From positions 186,001 to 250,000 of the forward strand of contig CAZPQK010000002.1 of the NCBI GenBank assembly GCA_964588695.1: a DNA stretch of 64,000 nucleotides, given 5' to 3'. The notes below the pieces were generated by a model. It did not search any database. It saw only the letters and a program-made list of their open reading frames with translations, and had not been told where the DNA came from. A program made the position numbers and the translations under genes. The stretch is from CAZPQK01 sp964588695 (GTDB lineage Bacteria; Krumholzibacteriota; Krumholzibacteriia; WVZY01; JAKEHA01). Positions 26,104 through 34,885 of the stretch are shown one piece after another (position 1 is the first letter of the stretch; every line of letters starts with the position of its first letter).

Positions 26104-27315
26104 TTAGGCCAGACGGCGGACCTGCTCGCGGGCGAAGTCTACCCAGGCATCGTTGGGGTAGTCGCTGATGAGGTCCTCGTAGTGTTCGCGCGCGCGGCGC
26201 GACTCACCGAGGTTGGAGCGAAGAATGTTGGCCGCGCGCAGCAGCGCGAACGGCGCTTCGGGGTGAAGGGGATAGTTTGTGCGGAAGTTTTCGTAAGCGC
26301 GTAAGGCAGCGTCGTACTTAAGGTTTCGTTCCAGTCCGAAGGCGAGTTCAAGCTGGGTGTCTTCGTCCATGGCGAAGCCGCTAAATCCGCGCGCGGCTTC
26401 AAGGTAGACCTGCTCGGCTCGTTGTCGGTTGCCTTCGTCCAGAAGCAGGCGACAAGCCCGGCGGTAGTGCTTAGCGCCCTCACCGCGGTGCCCCGCCTGT
26501 ACGCACGCTCGAGCAAGATCCGCATGGGCAGACCCGTCGTCGGGGCGCTGCTCAACGTACCTGCAGAGTTCGTCGTGGGCGCTCCAGAAATCGGCCTTCT
26601 GCAGGGCTCGCCGGGCGCGAATCAGATAGCCTTCAAGGCGACCCTCTCGGTGCTGTCCGGTAGCCAAAGCCAGGGCAATTCCAAACAAGAATCCGCCTAA
26701 GTGCGTGAAATGAGCGACGTTAGCAGAAGCGCCTTCGAACTGCATGAAGCCGCGCGCGGACTGCATGAGCACCCACAGCACCATCGCGAAAACAAAAGGA
26801 ACGCTCACCTTACCGGCCTTGGTATACGCCAGAAGCGGCATAAAGACCCAGTACGCAACCCGAACGTTGCTCATGTACAGGCGCACAAGAAATGCGCCTA
26901 GAACCCCAGAGACGGCGCCAGAAGCCCCAATGATGCCCATCCCACCAGCAGACAAGTAGTTATGGTTGATGAGCCCCTGGAGCAGATTCCCTGCGATCGC
27001 ACTTCCAAAAAATACAAACCCATAGAGCACTGTCCCCAGTCGCTCTTCCAGATACCACCCAAACAAAAGCATGTACAAGAGATTGCCGATCAGGTGAAAC
27101 CAGCCGAAATGCAGAAAGATCGATGCAATCGACACGTACCACGGCGAGTTGTACGGGTAGTAGATGAAGTTGTAAAAATTCAGCGACAGCGTGTCTGGAA
27201 AAAGCTTATTCAGCAGAAACACGGCAACGCAGACCGTCGCAAAAAAGATGGTAATAATCGGAGTCCGTTTGGAGGTGGCATCCACCCCAACAGGCAGGTA
27301 GTAGAAGAAATACAT
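26104..27315 (-). CDS. Rhomboid protease with C-terminal TPR-like domain
   Basis: A 403-residue protein. The membrane half has the rhomboid catalytic pair Ser132 (G-A-S-G-A-V-S-G) and His205 (T-H-L-G-G-F-L-F-G), with His74/Asn78 in F-H-L-I-G-N. Residues from about 225 on are helical and TPR-like, ending in an outer-membrane-assembly-style repeat (Y-E-D-L-I-S-D-Y-P-N-D-A-W). The start at M-Y-F-F-Y (27315) has AGGA upstream and leaves only short residues before the first helix. Rhomboid-TPR fusions occur in several phyla; clients are unknown. It stands alone between a terminator and the radC promoter region. Confidence 0.9.
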   Translation of the reverse strand: MYFFYYLPVGVDATSKRTPIITIFFATVCVAVFLLNKLFPDTLSLNFYNFIYYPYNSPWYVSIASIFLHFGWFHLIGNLLYMLLFGWYLEERLGTVLYGFVFFGSAIAGNLLQGLINHNYLSAGGMGIIGASGAVSGVLGAFLVRLYMSNVRVAYWVFMPLLAYTKAGKVSVPFVFAMVLWVLMQSARGFMQFEGASANVAHFTHLGGFLFGIALALATGQHREGRLEGYLIRARRALQKADFWSAHDELCRYVEQRPDDGSAHADLARACVQAGHRGEGAKHYRRACRLLLDEGNRQRAEQVYLEAARGFSGFAMDEDTQLELAFGLERNLKYDAALRAYENFRTNYPLHPEAPFALLRAANILRSNLGESRRAREHYEDLISDYPNDAWVDFAREQVRRLA

Positions 27316-27474
27316 GGCAGTCCTGGGAAACGGCAAGTCGTCCCGGATTTAGACAATCCGGATATTGCAAAATTCCGGCCCCTTCACCATTTCGGCGCGC
27401 TACCGATGACGACGCATACAGGACAGCCCGCGCCCAACGCTTCCCATCGTTGCCTTGCGTGTCCGGCTTCTAAC

Positions 27475-27515
27475 AAAAAAAACTCCCCCCGTCACCAGGA
27501 CGAGGGGAGTTTTTC
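27475..27515. terminator. Bidirectional intrinsic terminator after the barrel-protein gene
   Basis: AACTCCCC (27481-27488) pairs with GGGGAGTT (27504-27511). Runs of A before and T after the stem give a U-tract on both strands; it ends the minus-strand barrel gene. Confidence 0.8.
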
Positions 27516-27534
27516 GTTCGCCTTCTAAGAGAAC

Positions 27535-28833
27535 TTAGAAGTTGTAGATAGCCGATGCGCGGTAGATGGGACCGCCAGCGTTCCAATCCGAGTAACCGGT
27601 GAGCCAGTAACCCAGGTTGAACGGAGTCTCATTGCGCAGATACAGGTCGATGAGCCACTCAGCAACTTCGAAACCAACGCCAAGCGAAAGCTCGAAGCCG
27701 TCGGTGCCGTAGAGCATGCCGTTGACACCCGGCGTGTACTCAGTCGAATCACCGTTCACACGATCGATCGTGGTCTTGCCAAGATGCGTCTTGGCTGCAC
27801 CCACGCGCGTGGTGATGTTGTCGGTGATTTGGGTTTCAAGAGCCATGCGAACCGTCGGCATGTAGGTGCGGCTGATTTTGTCAATCGAAGCACCTGCGGT
27901 TTCGGGACGCGAGTACTCCCAACCGAAGCTGGAGAACTCACCGGCGACGATAAGCGTGTTGCTGTCGTTGACATCGATGTTCGCGCCAACGCCGAACTGG
28001 AAGCTCGTTACTTTATCGCCTTCCGGCTCTGGGAAGATTTCGTTACCAGCGCCATCGTCACCCGTCAGACCGAAGTCAGCCGTACCGAAGATAAGCGTCG
28101 GAATAAGGTCGATTTCGTCGTTGAGCGTGTAGATGAGGCGGGTATCCAGCAAGAACGAGGTGCTGGCGTCCCACTCGGCCGTCACCGGGTTACCGGTCGA
28201 CGGAGCGAACTCAGCGTCACCACCGGCGGTACCGTAGGTGAAAGCGCCGTCGAACGCCATGTTGTCGTTGTTGGTCCAGCTAACACCAACACCAACGCTC
28301 AGGAAGCTGGCGCTAGCGGTGGTATCAACAGCCGCAACGTTGGACTCGTAGGACCAACCGCTCATCGTCAACACGATACCGGCGGTAAGGGCTTCGCTGA
28401 AGTCCTTAGCCCAACCCAGGTCGAAGCGGTTGTACGGCGTCATCGCGAAGGCCGGGTGACCGATGTTGCCACCGGTGTTGCTCGGCGTGAAGTTCGCGAA
28501 CGGAGCTTCGTGATAGATGCCGCCCATGTCGAACGGAGCTTCGTTCAGCGTCAAACGGAACGTACCCCATTCTTGTTCTTTGCCAAGATCCCAGTTCAGG
28601 CTCATGACCCGGTACATCGGGTCACCACCCATCCACTCACCGAGTTCCACGGTGACGGAGTTGGCATACTGATTAAGCAGACTGTAGTAACGATAGGCGT
28701 TGCTATCGTCGGACAAGTACGCACCCGTACCGGCAAGCGAGTTGACCCGGGACGTGGTAGCGAACGAGAGCGATGCAGTCATCACCATGACGAGCATGGA
28801 GACGAGCAGGATTTTGCTCCAGTTCTTAGTCAT
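27535..28833 (-). CDS. Predicted outer-membrane beta-barrel protein
   Basis: A 432-residue exported protein. Signal peptide of about 25 residues ending S-F-A; the mature part is a series of alternating, aromatic-rich amphipathic strands separated by Asn/Asp/Gly-rich turns, ending Y-R-A-S-A-I-Y-N-F, the terminal aromatic expected for BAM-inserted barrels. The mature N-terminus S-R-V-N-S-L-A-G-T-G-A-Y-L resembles the start of porin-like proteins of FCB bacteria. No specific family or substrate is recognised. Single-gene unit with GAGGAGG ribosome site, a strong terminator and a leader of about 290 nt. An abundant porin or structural protein is a reasonable guess. Confidence 0.75.
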   Translation of the reverse strand: MTKNWSKILLVSMLVMVMTASLSFATTSRVNSLAGTGAYLSDDSNAYRYYSLLNQYANSVTVELGEWMGGDPMYRVMSLNWDLGKEQEWGTFRLTLNEAPFDMGGIYHEAPFANFTPSNTGGNIGHPAFAMTPYNRFDLGWAKDFSEALTAGIVLTMSGWSYESNVAAVDTTASASFLSVGVGVSWTNNDNMAFDGAFTYGTAGGDAEFAPSTGNPVTAEWDASTSFLLDTRLIYTLNDEIDLIPTLIFGTADFGLTGDDGAGNEIFPEPEGDKVTSFQFGVGANIDVNDSNTLIVAGEFSSFGWEYSRPETAGASIDKISRTYMPTVRMALETQITDNITTRVGAAKTHLGKTTIDRVNGDSTEYTPGVNGMLYGTDGFELSLGVGFEVAEWLIDLYLRNETPFNLGYWLTGYSDWNAGGPIYRASAIYNF

Positions 28834-29126
28834 TCCTTGACCTCCTCTAGTGGGAATTCCCTGTTCAGAGTCGTTTGCTGGATATTCCAGCGATTCCCGT
28901 GTGAATACTTAACTTCTTAACGAGTTCACCTTGATTCCACCCTCTCGAAAGAGAGCGGAGGTTGCGTCGATGGGTGGCCATCAACGCGTTAACTAACAAG
29001 ACCCGATACCGCACCTCCTAAGCTGGTGGAATCCACGGCAACCCGATGAGACGTCGATAAGCTTCTAATGCTAAGAAAACGTCAGTTTAGGGGGATAATC
29101 GTAGGGCCTCCTAAACTTGGTGCGGA
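28834..29126 (-). promoter_or_regulatory. Long structured 5' leader of the barrel-protein gene
   Basis: This 470-bp gap (28834-29303) holds no convincing gene. Between the promoter at 29127-29155 and the start codon lie several perfect hairpins: 28966-28985 (8 bp, GTGG loop), 28942-28955 (CTCTC/GAGAG), 28877-28891 (GCTGGA/TCCAGC) and the palindrome GGGAATTCCC at 28852-28861. It does not match a riboswitch class that I recognise. Confidence 0.45.
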
Positions 29127-29155
29127 ACGTTACGCCTATCCCAAAACCTTGTCAA
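29127..29155 (-). promoter_or_regulatory. Promoter of the barrel-protein gene
   Basis: Perfect TTGACA (29155-29150), 17 bp, TAACGT (29132-29127) on the minus strand; start of RNA expected near 29120. Confidence 0.55.
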
Positions 29156-29303
29156 CTTTTTTTGGGAGAACTTTGATAAAAGATTCACAAGCGCATCTAG
29201 AGCAATCTACCGGGTTTTCGCCAGAACGCAAGTCGGAATTTATTGCCAGCGCAGAATTGCCTGTACCGACGCGGGTTTTCCTAACCTGCCTAACCGCAGT
29301 TGG

Positions 29304-30092
29304 TTACACGAGGACCCGGCGAGCCAGCCTGAAAATCGCTAAAAAATGGGGTTCAAAAAGTTGAGATTTGGGGTCCAGGGACGTCTCCCGGACCTGTCCG
29401 TGGGCATGTATGAAGGTCCGGTCGACCGCCACTATGCCCACATGGGTGATCGGCTCGCCGCCGCCAAAGAACACCAGATCTCCTGGAGACAGCCGCTCGA
29501 GGCCATCCACAGCGATTCCTCTCGCGGCCTGGTCGGCCGAATCTCGCGGCAATGACACGCCGCAGAGTCCAAACACACGCTGCACGAGGCCAGAACAGTC
29601 AATTCCAGCGGCGGTTGTTCCTCCCCACAAGTACGGAGCGCCGCTGAACCTTTGCGCCCAACGTAGAATAGCGGCGGGATTTGCTTTGGCGCGCTCGACG
29701 GGTGAGAGTTGCGCCGCTGGCAACCAGGCCAGCGCTCCATCCACCAAACGAACCTGAGCCCAGTCCTCCTGCGTCGCGCCCGTAGTCACGACACGGCTGC
29801 CGGTAGGCAAAAACGCGGCGGTTACGTCTGCTTGTGAGGCGTCGCGGCGCAAACGGGCCAGCGGAACCGCCACATAGTGAGTGGCCTGATAAGACGGATC
29901 GATCGATGTCAGATGCCAGTTGCGAACCCAGCCACGGTATCCATCCGGCCCGACCGTCAAAGACCATTCGTCGGTGGTCTCGACGACATTCACGGGATCT
30001 CCATGCACCAACTGACTGGTCATCTCCGCACGATGGCCCGGCTCGCCGCGTACGTCGGCGATACCGCTCCTTATGGAATGTGTAAACTCCAT
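29304..30092 (-). CDS. NlpC/P60 peptidase with SH3b domains, probable murein-peptide hydrolase
   Basis: A 262-residue cysteine peptidase. Two SH3b-like modules (about 5-65 and 70-128) precede an NlpC/P60 domain with Y-L-W-G-G, catalytic Cys166 in G-I-D-C-S-G-L and His217 in I-T-H-V-G-I; His229/His231 follow in F-I-H-A-H-G. There is no signal peptide, so it should act in the cytoplasm, like YkfC, which cleaves gamma-D-Glu-diamino acid bonds of imported murein peptides. Its position as the last gene of a peptide-uptake operon, with start directly after the permease stop (TAAATG), supports that. Substrate inferred. Confidence 0.9.
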   Translation of the reverse strand: MEFTHSIRSGIADVRGEPGHRAEMTSQLVHGDPVNVVETTDEWSLTVGPDGYRGWVRNWHLTSIDPSYQATHYVAVPLARLRRDASQADVTAAFLPTGSRVVTTGATQEDWAQVRLVDGALAWLPAAQLSPVERAKANPAAILRWAQRFSGAPYLWGGTTAAGIDCSGLVQRVFGLCGVSLPRDSADQAARGIAVDGLERLSPGDLVFFGGGEPITHVGIVAVDRTFIHAHGQVRETSLDPKSQLFEPHFLAIFRLARRVLV

Positions 30093-30986
30093 TTACCGTC
30101 CTCCGCTAGCCTTTGGGTCTAGCGCGTCGCGCAGCGCGTCCCCCAGCAGATTAAACCCCAACACCGCAATGGTAATAACCACGCCGGGCGCCAGCGACAG
30201 CCACGGCGCCACTCGCAGATAGTCTAACCCCGAACTGATCATGCTTCCCCAGCTGGGCGTCGGCGGCTGCGCACCCAGCCCCAAGAAGCTCAGGCTGGAC
30301 TCGGCCATGATGGCGGCGCCTAACCCCATCGTAAAAACGACAATCAGTTGCGAGGCAACGTTGGGGAGTAAGTGGCGGAACAGGACCGTCGGCGACTTTG
30401 CACCCAACGACCGGATCGCCGTTACAAAATCTCGTTCCTTGACCGACAACACCTGCGATCGAACCAGGCGCGCCACACCGGCCCAACCCACCACACCCAA
30501 TGCAACGAACAACGCCGCGGTACTCGGGCCCACGGCCGCCATCACCGCAATCAACAATAGCAAGCCGGGATAGGCCAGGGTGATGTCGGCGAGTCGCATA
30601 ATCAGCCCGTCCACCCATCCGCCAAAATAACCCGACAGCAAGCCCAGTACCGCTCCCAGCGCGATCGCAATCAACCGCGAGAGGACGCTCACCTCCAATG
30701 AAAACCGCGCGCCGTAAATGAGTCTTGTAGCAATGTCCCGGCCGAAAGTGTCGGTGCCCAGCCAATGATCTGCCGATGGCGGTTGGAGCGCGCTGTTCAT
30801 GTCGATACCGTCGGCGGTGTAAGGGGTCAGCCACGGCGCGAGCAGTGCCACCGCAACCAGCGCGGCGACTGTGAACAAACCGATACGACCCGCGCCGTCT
30901 CGCCACACCCTCCGCATTACCCGGGCCGCTTCGCCCGGCGCCGCGCCGGAGCTTGATGGCCGCACGAGTGTCGTGCTCTCGTTCAT
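30093..30986 (-). CDS. Peptide ABC transporter permease (DppC type)
   Basis: A 297-residue inner-membrane permease of the OppC/DppC class. An N-terminal helix (about 35-55) precedes a loop with the class mark H-W-L-G-T-D-T-F-G-R-D, five further helices and a C-terminal S-F-L-G-L-G-A-Q-P-P-T-P-S-W-G. The EAA-type coupling loop is around R-S-L-G-A-K-S-P. Overlaps the DppB-type gene by 4 nt. No ATPase genes in this operon. Confidence 0.94.
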   Translation of the reverse strand: MNESTTLVRPSSSGAAPGEAARVMRRVWRDGAGRIGLFTVAALVAVALLAPWLTPYTADGIDMNSALQPPSADHWLGTDTFGRDIATRLIYGARFSLEVSVLSRLIAIALGAVLGLLSGYFGGWVDGLIMRLADITLAYPGLLLLIAVMAAVGPSTAALFVALGVVGWAGVARLVRSQVLSVKERDFVTAIRSLGAKSPTVLFRHLLPNVASQLIVVFTMGLGAAIMAESSLSFLGLGAQPPTPSWGSMISSGLDYLRVAPWLSLAPGVVITIAVLGFNLLGDALRDALDPKASGGR

Positions 30987-31918
30987 CGACGATTTCCCAA
31001 CTGAATGCGTGGATCAATTCGCGCGTACAGAATATCGATAAGCAAGTTTATGGTTAGAAACAAGACCGCCATAAACAATACCGAGCCCTGAATTGCCGGA
31101 ATGTCACGCTTTAGAATTGCATCCAATGTAAATCGTCCCAGCCCCGGCCACGCGAAGATCGACTCGGTCAGCACGGCGCCGCTCAGGTAGCTGCCAAAGT
31201 CAGCACCGATCACAGTAACGACCGGTAACAGCGCGTTACGCAGCGCATGCCGCCAAAGCACTTTAGTTTCGGATACACCTTTAGCTCTTGCCGCCTTAAC
31301 GTACACTTCTCCCACCTCGTCCAGCACACTTGATCGGGTGACTCGCGCCACGTAAGCAGCGGAAGCGGCTGCCAGCGTCACTGCGGGCATGACAAGGTTA
31401 GCCGGACTACCCCCGCCAAAACCAGACGCGGGCAGCCAGTTGAGTTTCATCGCGAACACATATATAAGGAGTACGCCGAGCCAGAATACGGGCATGGACA
31501 CGCCGACAACGGTTCCCACAATCGCAAGGCGATCCCATAGCGTTCGCCACTTGTGCGCGGCGAGAACCCCCACGCTGATACCGACCACGGCCGAAATAAG
31601 CATCGCGGCCGCGGCGAGACGAAACGTATAGGGAAAACGATCGCGTATCGAATCCCACACCGGAACTCCGGTAACATAAGACGTTCCCAGATCCAACCGC
31701 GCAAGGTCGGCTAGAAAGTAGCCGTACTGAACCAGCAGCGGACGGTCGAGGTGCATTTCCGCGCGGAGCCGATCGATCGTCGCCTGATCGTAGCGTTCGC
31801 CCACCATCGACAAAACCGGATCTCCCGGCAATATGTACATTAAGAAGAATGTAACCGTCGCCACGCCGAGTAGCATCGGTATGAACCACAGCAAGCGTCT
31901 AACGATGTACCCGGTCAT
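30983..31918 (-). CDS. Peptide ABC transporter permease (DppB type)
   Basis: A 311-residue OppB/DppB-type permease: begins Y-I-V-R-R-L-L-W-F-I-P, has L-P-G-D-P near residue 30, six helices, and the coupling loop A-R-A-K-G-V-S-E near 205. It pairs with the DppC-type gene that overlaps its end. Its start codon follows directly after the binding-protein stop codon, so translation is coupled. Confidence 0.94.
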   Translation of the reverse strand: MTGYIVRRLLWFIPMLLGVATVTFFLMYILPGDPVLSMVGERYDQATIDRLRAEMHLDRPLLVQYGYFLADLARLDLGTSYVTGVPVWDSIRDRFPYTFRLAAAAMLISAVVGISVGVLAAHKWRTLWDRLAIVGTVVGVSMPVFWLGVLLIYVFAMKLNWLPASGFGGGSPANLVMPAVTLAAASAAYVARVTRSSVLDEVGEVYVKAARAKGVSETKVLWRHALRNALLPVVTVIGADFGSYLSGAVLTESIFAWPGLGRFTLDAILKRDIPAIQGSVLFMAVLFLTINLLIDILYARIDPRIQLGNRR

Positions 31919-33505
31919 TTACAGAGTCTTACTGACACTCAGGTAGTTGGCGCCCAGGTAAAGGGTGGGAAGCTGAAAGTTTTGGACGCCGTCACCAACG
32001 GCGTAAAAGACCGTCGGAAAATAAAGGTAAATCCACGGCGCACGTTGGTAGAGCATGTCGTCAATTTGTGCGTAGAGTTTGGCGGCGTCGTCATGATCGG
32101 CTTTGCTGGCAGCAACAATCAACGCGTCGATTTCGGGGTCGTTAACAAACGCTCGGTTGCCTCCCCCGCCGGCGTTGCTGCTATGAAAAAGCGGAAAGAT
32201 AAAGTTTTCCGCATCGGGGTAGTCGGCAAACCAGTCCAAAAAGAACGCGTCGACTTTTCCCGCCGACACAGCCTCCTTGAATGCACTCCATTCACGACGA
32301 ACGATGGTGGCCTTAATTCCAACTTCTGACAAATACCCCTGTACCGCTTCCAGCATTCGGTTCGATTCGGGGTTGTCGCGCTGCCAGATCTCTAATGCGA
32401 ATCCTTTATCCAAACCGTTCTTGGCCAACAATCGCCTCGCGGCGTCGGGGTTGTAAATGTGCGGAGCGCGCGGTTGGTGGCCGGGCAACCCCGGCGGAAT
32501 CGACCCGGTCGCGCGATGCCCGTGCCCGTCGGTAAGCACCTCAACCAGCTTGTCCACGTCCACCGCCATGTTGAGGGCACGGCGCACCTCGACATTGTCC
32601 AGCGGCGGTCTCTGGTTGTTAAGGCCGATGTAAAACACGCGCAACTCGGCGCGGCGAAGCACTTTGGCTTCGGCGTCGTTGACGTAGCGGTTCACTTCCG
32701 CGGGGGGAACTTCCAGCACGTCCAGTCGTCCCGATTCGAACTCGGCCACGCGGGTGAAAGCCTCGGGGATGATTCGAAAGTCGAGTCGCTTGACCCCGTC
32801 TGCCGAAACGTCGTCGTGGGGATTGCGTTCCAGTACAATGCGGTCGGCTCGCTCCCACTGCACCACGTGCCAGGGCCCGGCCCCCTGGGGGAAGCCCTTC
32901 ATTCGCCAACCGTCAGCGGTTTGTTCGAAGGCCTCGGGAGGCACGATCATCGCCGCCGGCAACGCCAGCAGCGACAAGAATGGCGCGAACGGTTCGCGCA
33001 AGACCAGCTTGACCTGATAGGTGTCGCTGACGGTGACGCGCGAATGAGCGGCCACGCCATCGAGCGAGTTAGATGTTACGTCGGCAAGCCGATCAAGTAC
33101 CCAACGTCGCGACGAACGACTCTCGGGCGACAGCACGCGGCCGAAACTAAAGGCGATGTCATTTGCGGTGACTCGGCGACCATTGGCAAACTTTGCGTTG
33201 GGGTCAATGTCGAACGTGTACACCACGCCGTCGTCAGATACCGACCACGAACTGGCGACACCGGGAACAATCGTTCCATCGGGCGCAAACCTGACCAACC
33301 CCTCATATACCAGCGCGCACAGCTCGCCTTCTCCGACATCAACCACCATCGCCGGATCGAGTTGATTGGGGGCCGTCTTAAGCGCGAGACGAAGCGTGTC
33401 GGGGTCGGACGTTTCCTTTGCGACGCACGACGTCAACGCCCCAATCAGTAATGGGAGTACGCAAACCAGAGCTGGCCATTTGGACGACGAACCGCAGCGC
33501 GTCAA
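31919..33505 (-). CDS. Peptide-binding lipoprotein of ABC transporter (SBP family 5)
   Basis: A 528-residue solute-binding lipoprotein. Lipobox L-T-S-C with Cys27, then family text: R-L-A-L-K-T-A-P-N-Q-L-D-P near residue 40, A-N-D-I-A-F-S-F near 118, and R-R-A-L-N-M-A-V-D near 310. TTG start with GGAGG 7 nt upstream, overlapping the end of the GWxTD gene by 4 nt. In the murein-peptide model it would deliver wall-derived oligopeptides to the two permeases downstream; the ligand itself is not readable. Confidence 0.93.
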   Translation of the reverse strand: MTRCGSSSKWPALVCVLPLLIGALTSCVAKETSDPDTLRLALKTAPNQLDPAMVVDVGEGELCALVYEGLVRFAPDGTIVPGVASSWSVSDDGVVYTFDIDPNAKFANGRRVTANDIAFSFGRVLSPESRSSRRWVLDRLADVTSNSLDGVAAHSRVTVSDTYQVKLVLREPFAPFLSLLALPAAMIVPPEAFEQTADGWRMKGFPQGAGPWHVVQWERADRIVLERNPHDDVSADGVKRLDFRIIPEAFTRVAEFESGRLDVLEVPPAEVNRYVNDAEAKVLRRAELRVFYIGLNNQRPPLDNVEVRRALNMAVDVDKLVEVLTDGHGHRATGSIPPGLPGHQPRAPHIYNPDAARRLLAKNGLDKGFALEIWQRDNPESNRMLEAVQGYLSEVGIKATIVRREWSAFKEAVSAGKVDAFFLDWFADYPDAENFIFPLFHSSNAGGGGNRAFVNDPEIDALIVAASKADHDDAAKLYAQIDDMLYQRAPWIYLYFPTVFYAVGDGVQNFQLPTLYLGANYLSVSKTL

Positions 33506-34821
33506 TAGAATCCTCCCTCGACGAGTTTAAAATCGCCGAGGCCGAACATATCATAAAAAATGAATCTGCGGTTAGCGGTGAAATACCGCCAGATTTCATA
33601 CTCGCCTTGACTGCGGTAATCGGTAACCGTGTCCACCCGCTCGGGCGGGCCGTATTGCACGTACACGCGCCCGCGATCGGTTCTCCAGCCGGCCGTTCCT
33701 CGCCCAAACGCTTTGTCCGCATACCGAACGCGTCGCAAGTGTTCTTCCAGCGCTTCGTTGCGTTCGGTCGCCGGGTCGGGGTCGCGTTTCTTCCAGAACT
33801 GATACCACTCTTCGAAACGATCCTCTTCGGCGGCGTTGCGCAAGGGTTCCAGCTCGCTGCGGTCGGCGATCAAGCCAAGGATGTCCATGGTTTCGTCAAA
33901 GTAGGATGTGAGCATCGCCTGACTCACGGTGACGCCGATGGTCGTTTGGGTTGACGCTTCGCGCGCCGGGTCCGATGACACCACGCGAATGCGAACATCA
34001 TAGGTTCCCGGCTCAAGGTCAGCCACCGTTACCGGCAGAATAAACGACACTTCGGTATCGTCCAGCACCACGGCCTGCCGACCGTAAAAATGCTGATGCC
34101 GGTCGGGGCCCAATAACTCGTAGTAAAGTTGGCCGTCAACCGGCAGGTTGGCGTCATCAGAAAGGTAGACGCTGAACCGCACCGCAGGCTGGTGGTCAAA
34201 CATCGTATGTGCCAGTTCAACCCGGTAGGGATCCAGCTCGACTTCGTCGCTCCAACGACGCAGAGCTCCTCCACGATCGGTTGGGAGCGCGGTGACCACC
34301 GGCGTCGAAAAGCCGATTCCTGTAGACATGAAGTCGGGCACGCTGACGTTCTGTTCGCGTTGCGAACGCAACTGGGTTCGACGCACCGATAGGCTGGCAA
34401 CAACCCGGTACGATCCCGCTGGCATTCTGAACGTGCGGGTCGCGGTCGACCGGTTCTCCGGGCGTCGGGTTTCTTCGTAACTCTCGGCGATAACGCGGTT
34501 GCGAAACACCAGACTTTCGTCAGGCGCTTTTTCTTTGCCGTTTTTGAAAATGGTCAGGAATACGTCGTACTCAGCTTCGAAACGACCGTTCTCTTTAAAG
34601 AAAACCAGGTTGCGGTATGGAACGTCAGTGGTCACGCGCAGCGCGGATTGGCGCTCATCGTCCAACACCGCGCGCGCCGTAAGGCGTAGTCCCGACCGGG
34701 TCGTGGGCTCTGGCTGAGCTCGGGACATTGTTGCCCCCGCCAGCACAACGGCCATACCAAGAGCAACCACGGTTGCGGTACGGATCGAACGGCAGAGGTG
34801 CAGTGTGCGCTGGGAGGCCAT
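33502..34821 (-). CDS. GWxTD domain-containing secreted protein, coupled to peptide-uptake operon
   Basis: A 439-residue exported protein. Signal peptide to about residue 36 (S-R-A-Q); the middle is beta-rich; the last 100 residues form the GWxTD domain with A-G-W-R-T-D-R-G-R-V-Y-V-Q-Y-G-P-P-E, preceded by F-E-E-W-Y-Q-F-W-K-K-R-D-P-D-P. GWxTD proteins are widespread in FCB-group bacteria and have no established function. The gene lies 64 bp after a FtsX-type permease gene and its stop codon overlaps the start of the peptide-binding lipoprotein, which ties it to that operon. A role as a periplasmic or surface partner is inference. Confidence 0.88.
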   Translation of the reverse strand: MASQRTLHLCRSIRTATVVALGMAVVLAGATMSRAQPEPTTRSGLRLTARAVLDDERQSALRVTTDVPYRNLVFFKENGRFEAEYDVFLTIFKNGKEKAPDESLVFRNRVIAESYEETRRPENRSTATRTFRMPAGSYRVVASLSVRRTQLRSQREQNVSVPDFMSTGIGFSTPVVTALPTDRGGALRRWSDEVELDPYRVELAHTMFDHQPAVRFSVYLSDDANLPVDGQLYYELLGPDRHQHFYGRQAVVLDDTEVSFILPVTVADLEPGTYDVRIRVVSSDPAREASTQTTIGVTVSQAMLTSYFDETMDILGLIADRSELEPLRNAAEEDRFEEWYQFWKKRDPDPATERNEALEEHLRRVRYADKAFGRGTAGWRTDRGRVYVQYGPPERVDTVTDYRSQGEYEIWRYFTANRRFIFYDMFGLGDFKLVEGGFY

Positions 34822-34885
34822 GGTTCAAAAATATGGGATCGGGAAAGGCAGGTGCAAGCCCCTTTGGCAGCAACGTACGAATTGA

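Noticed and set aside
29068..29364. 98-codon plus-strand frame in the gap upstream of the barrel gene
   Set aside because: No family resemblance, no ribosome site, composition unlike neighbours, and it runs over the promoter and into the end of the NlpC/P60 gene.
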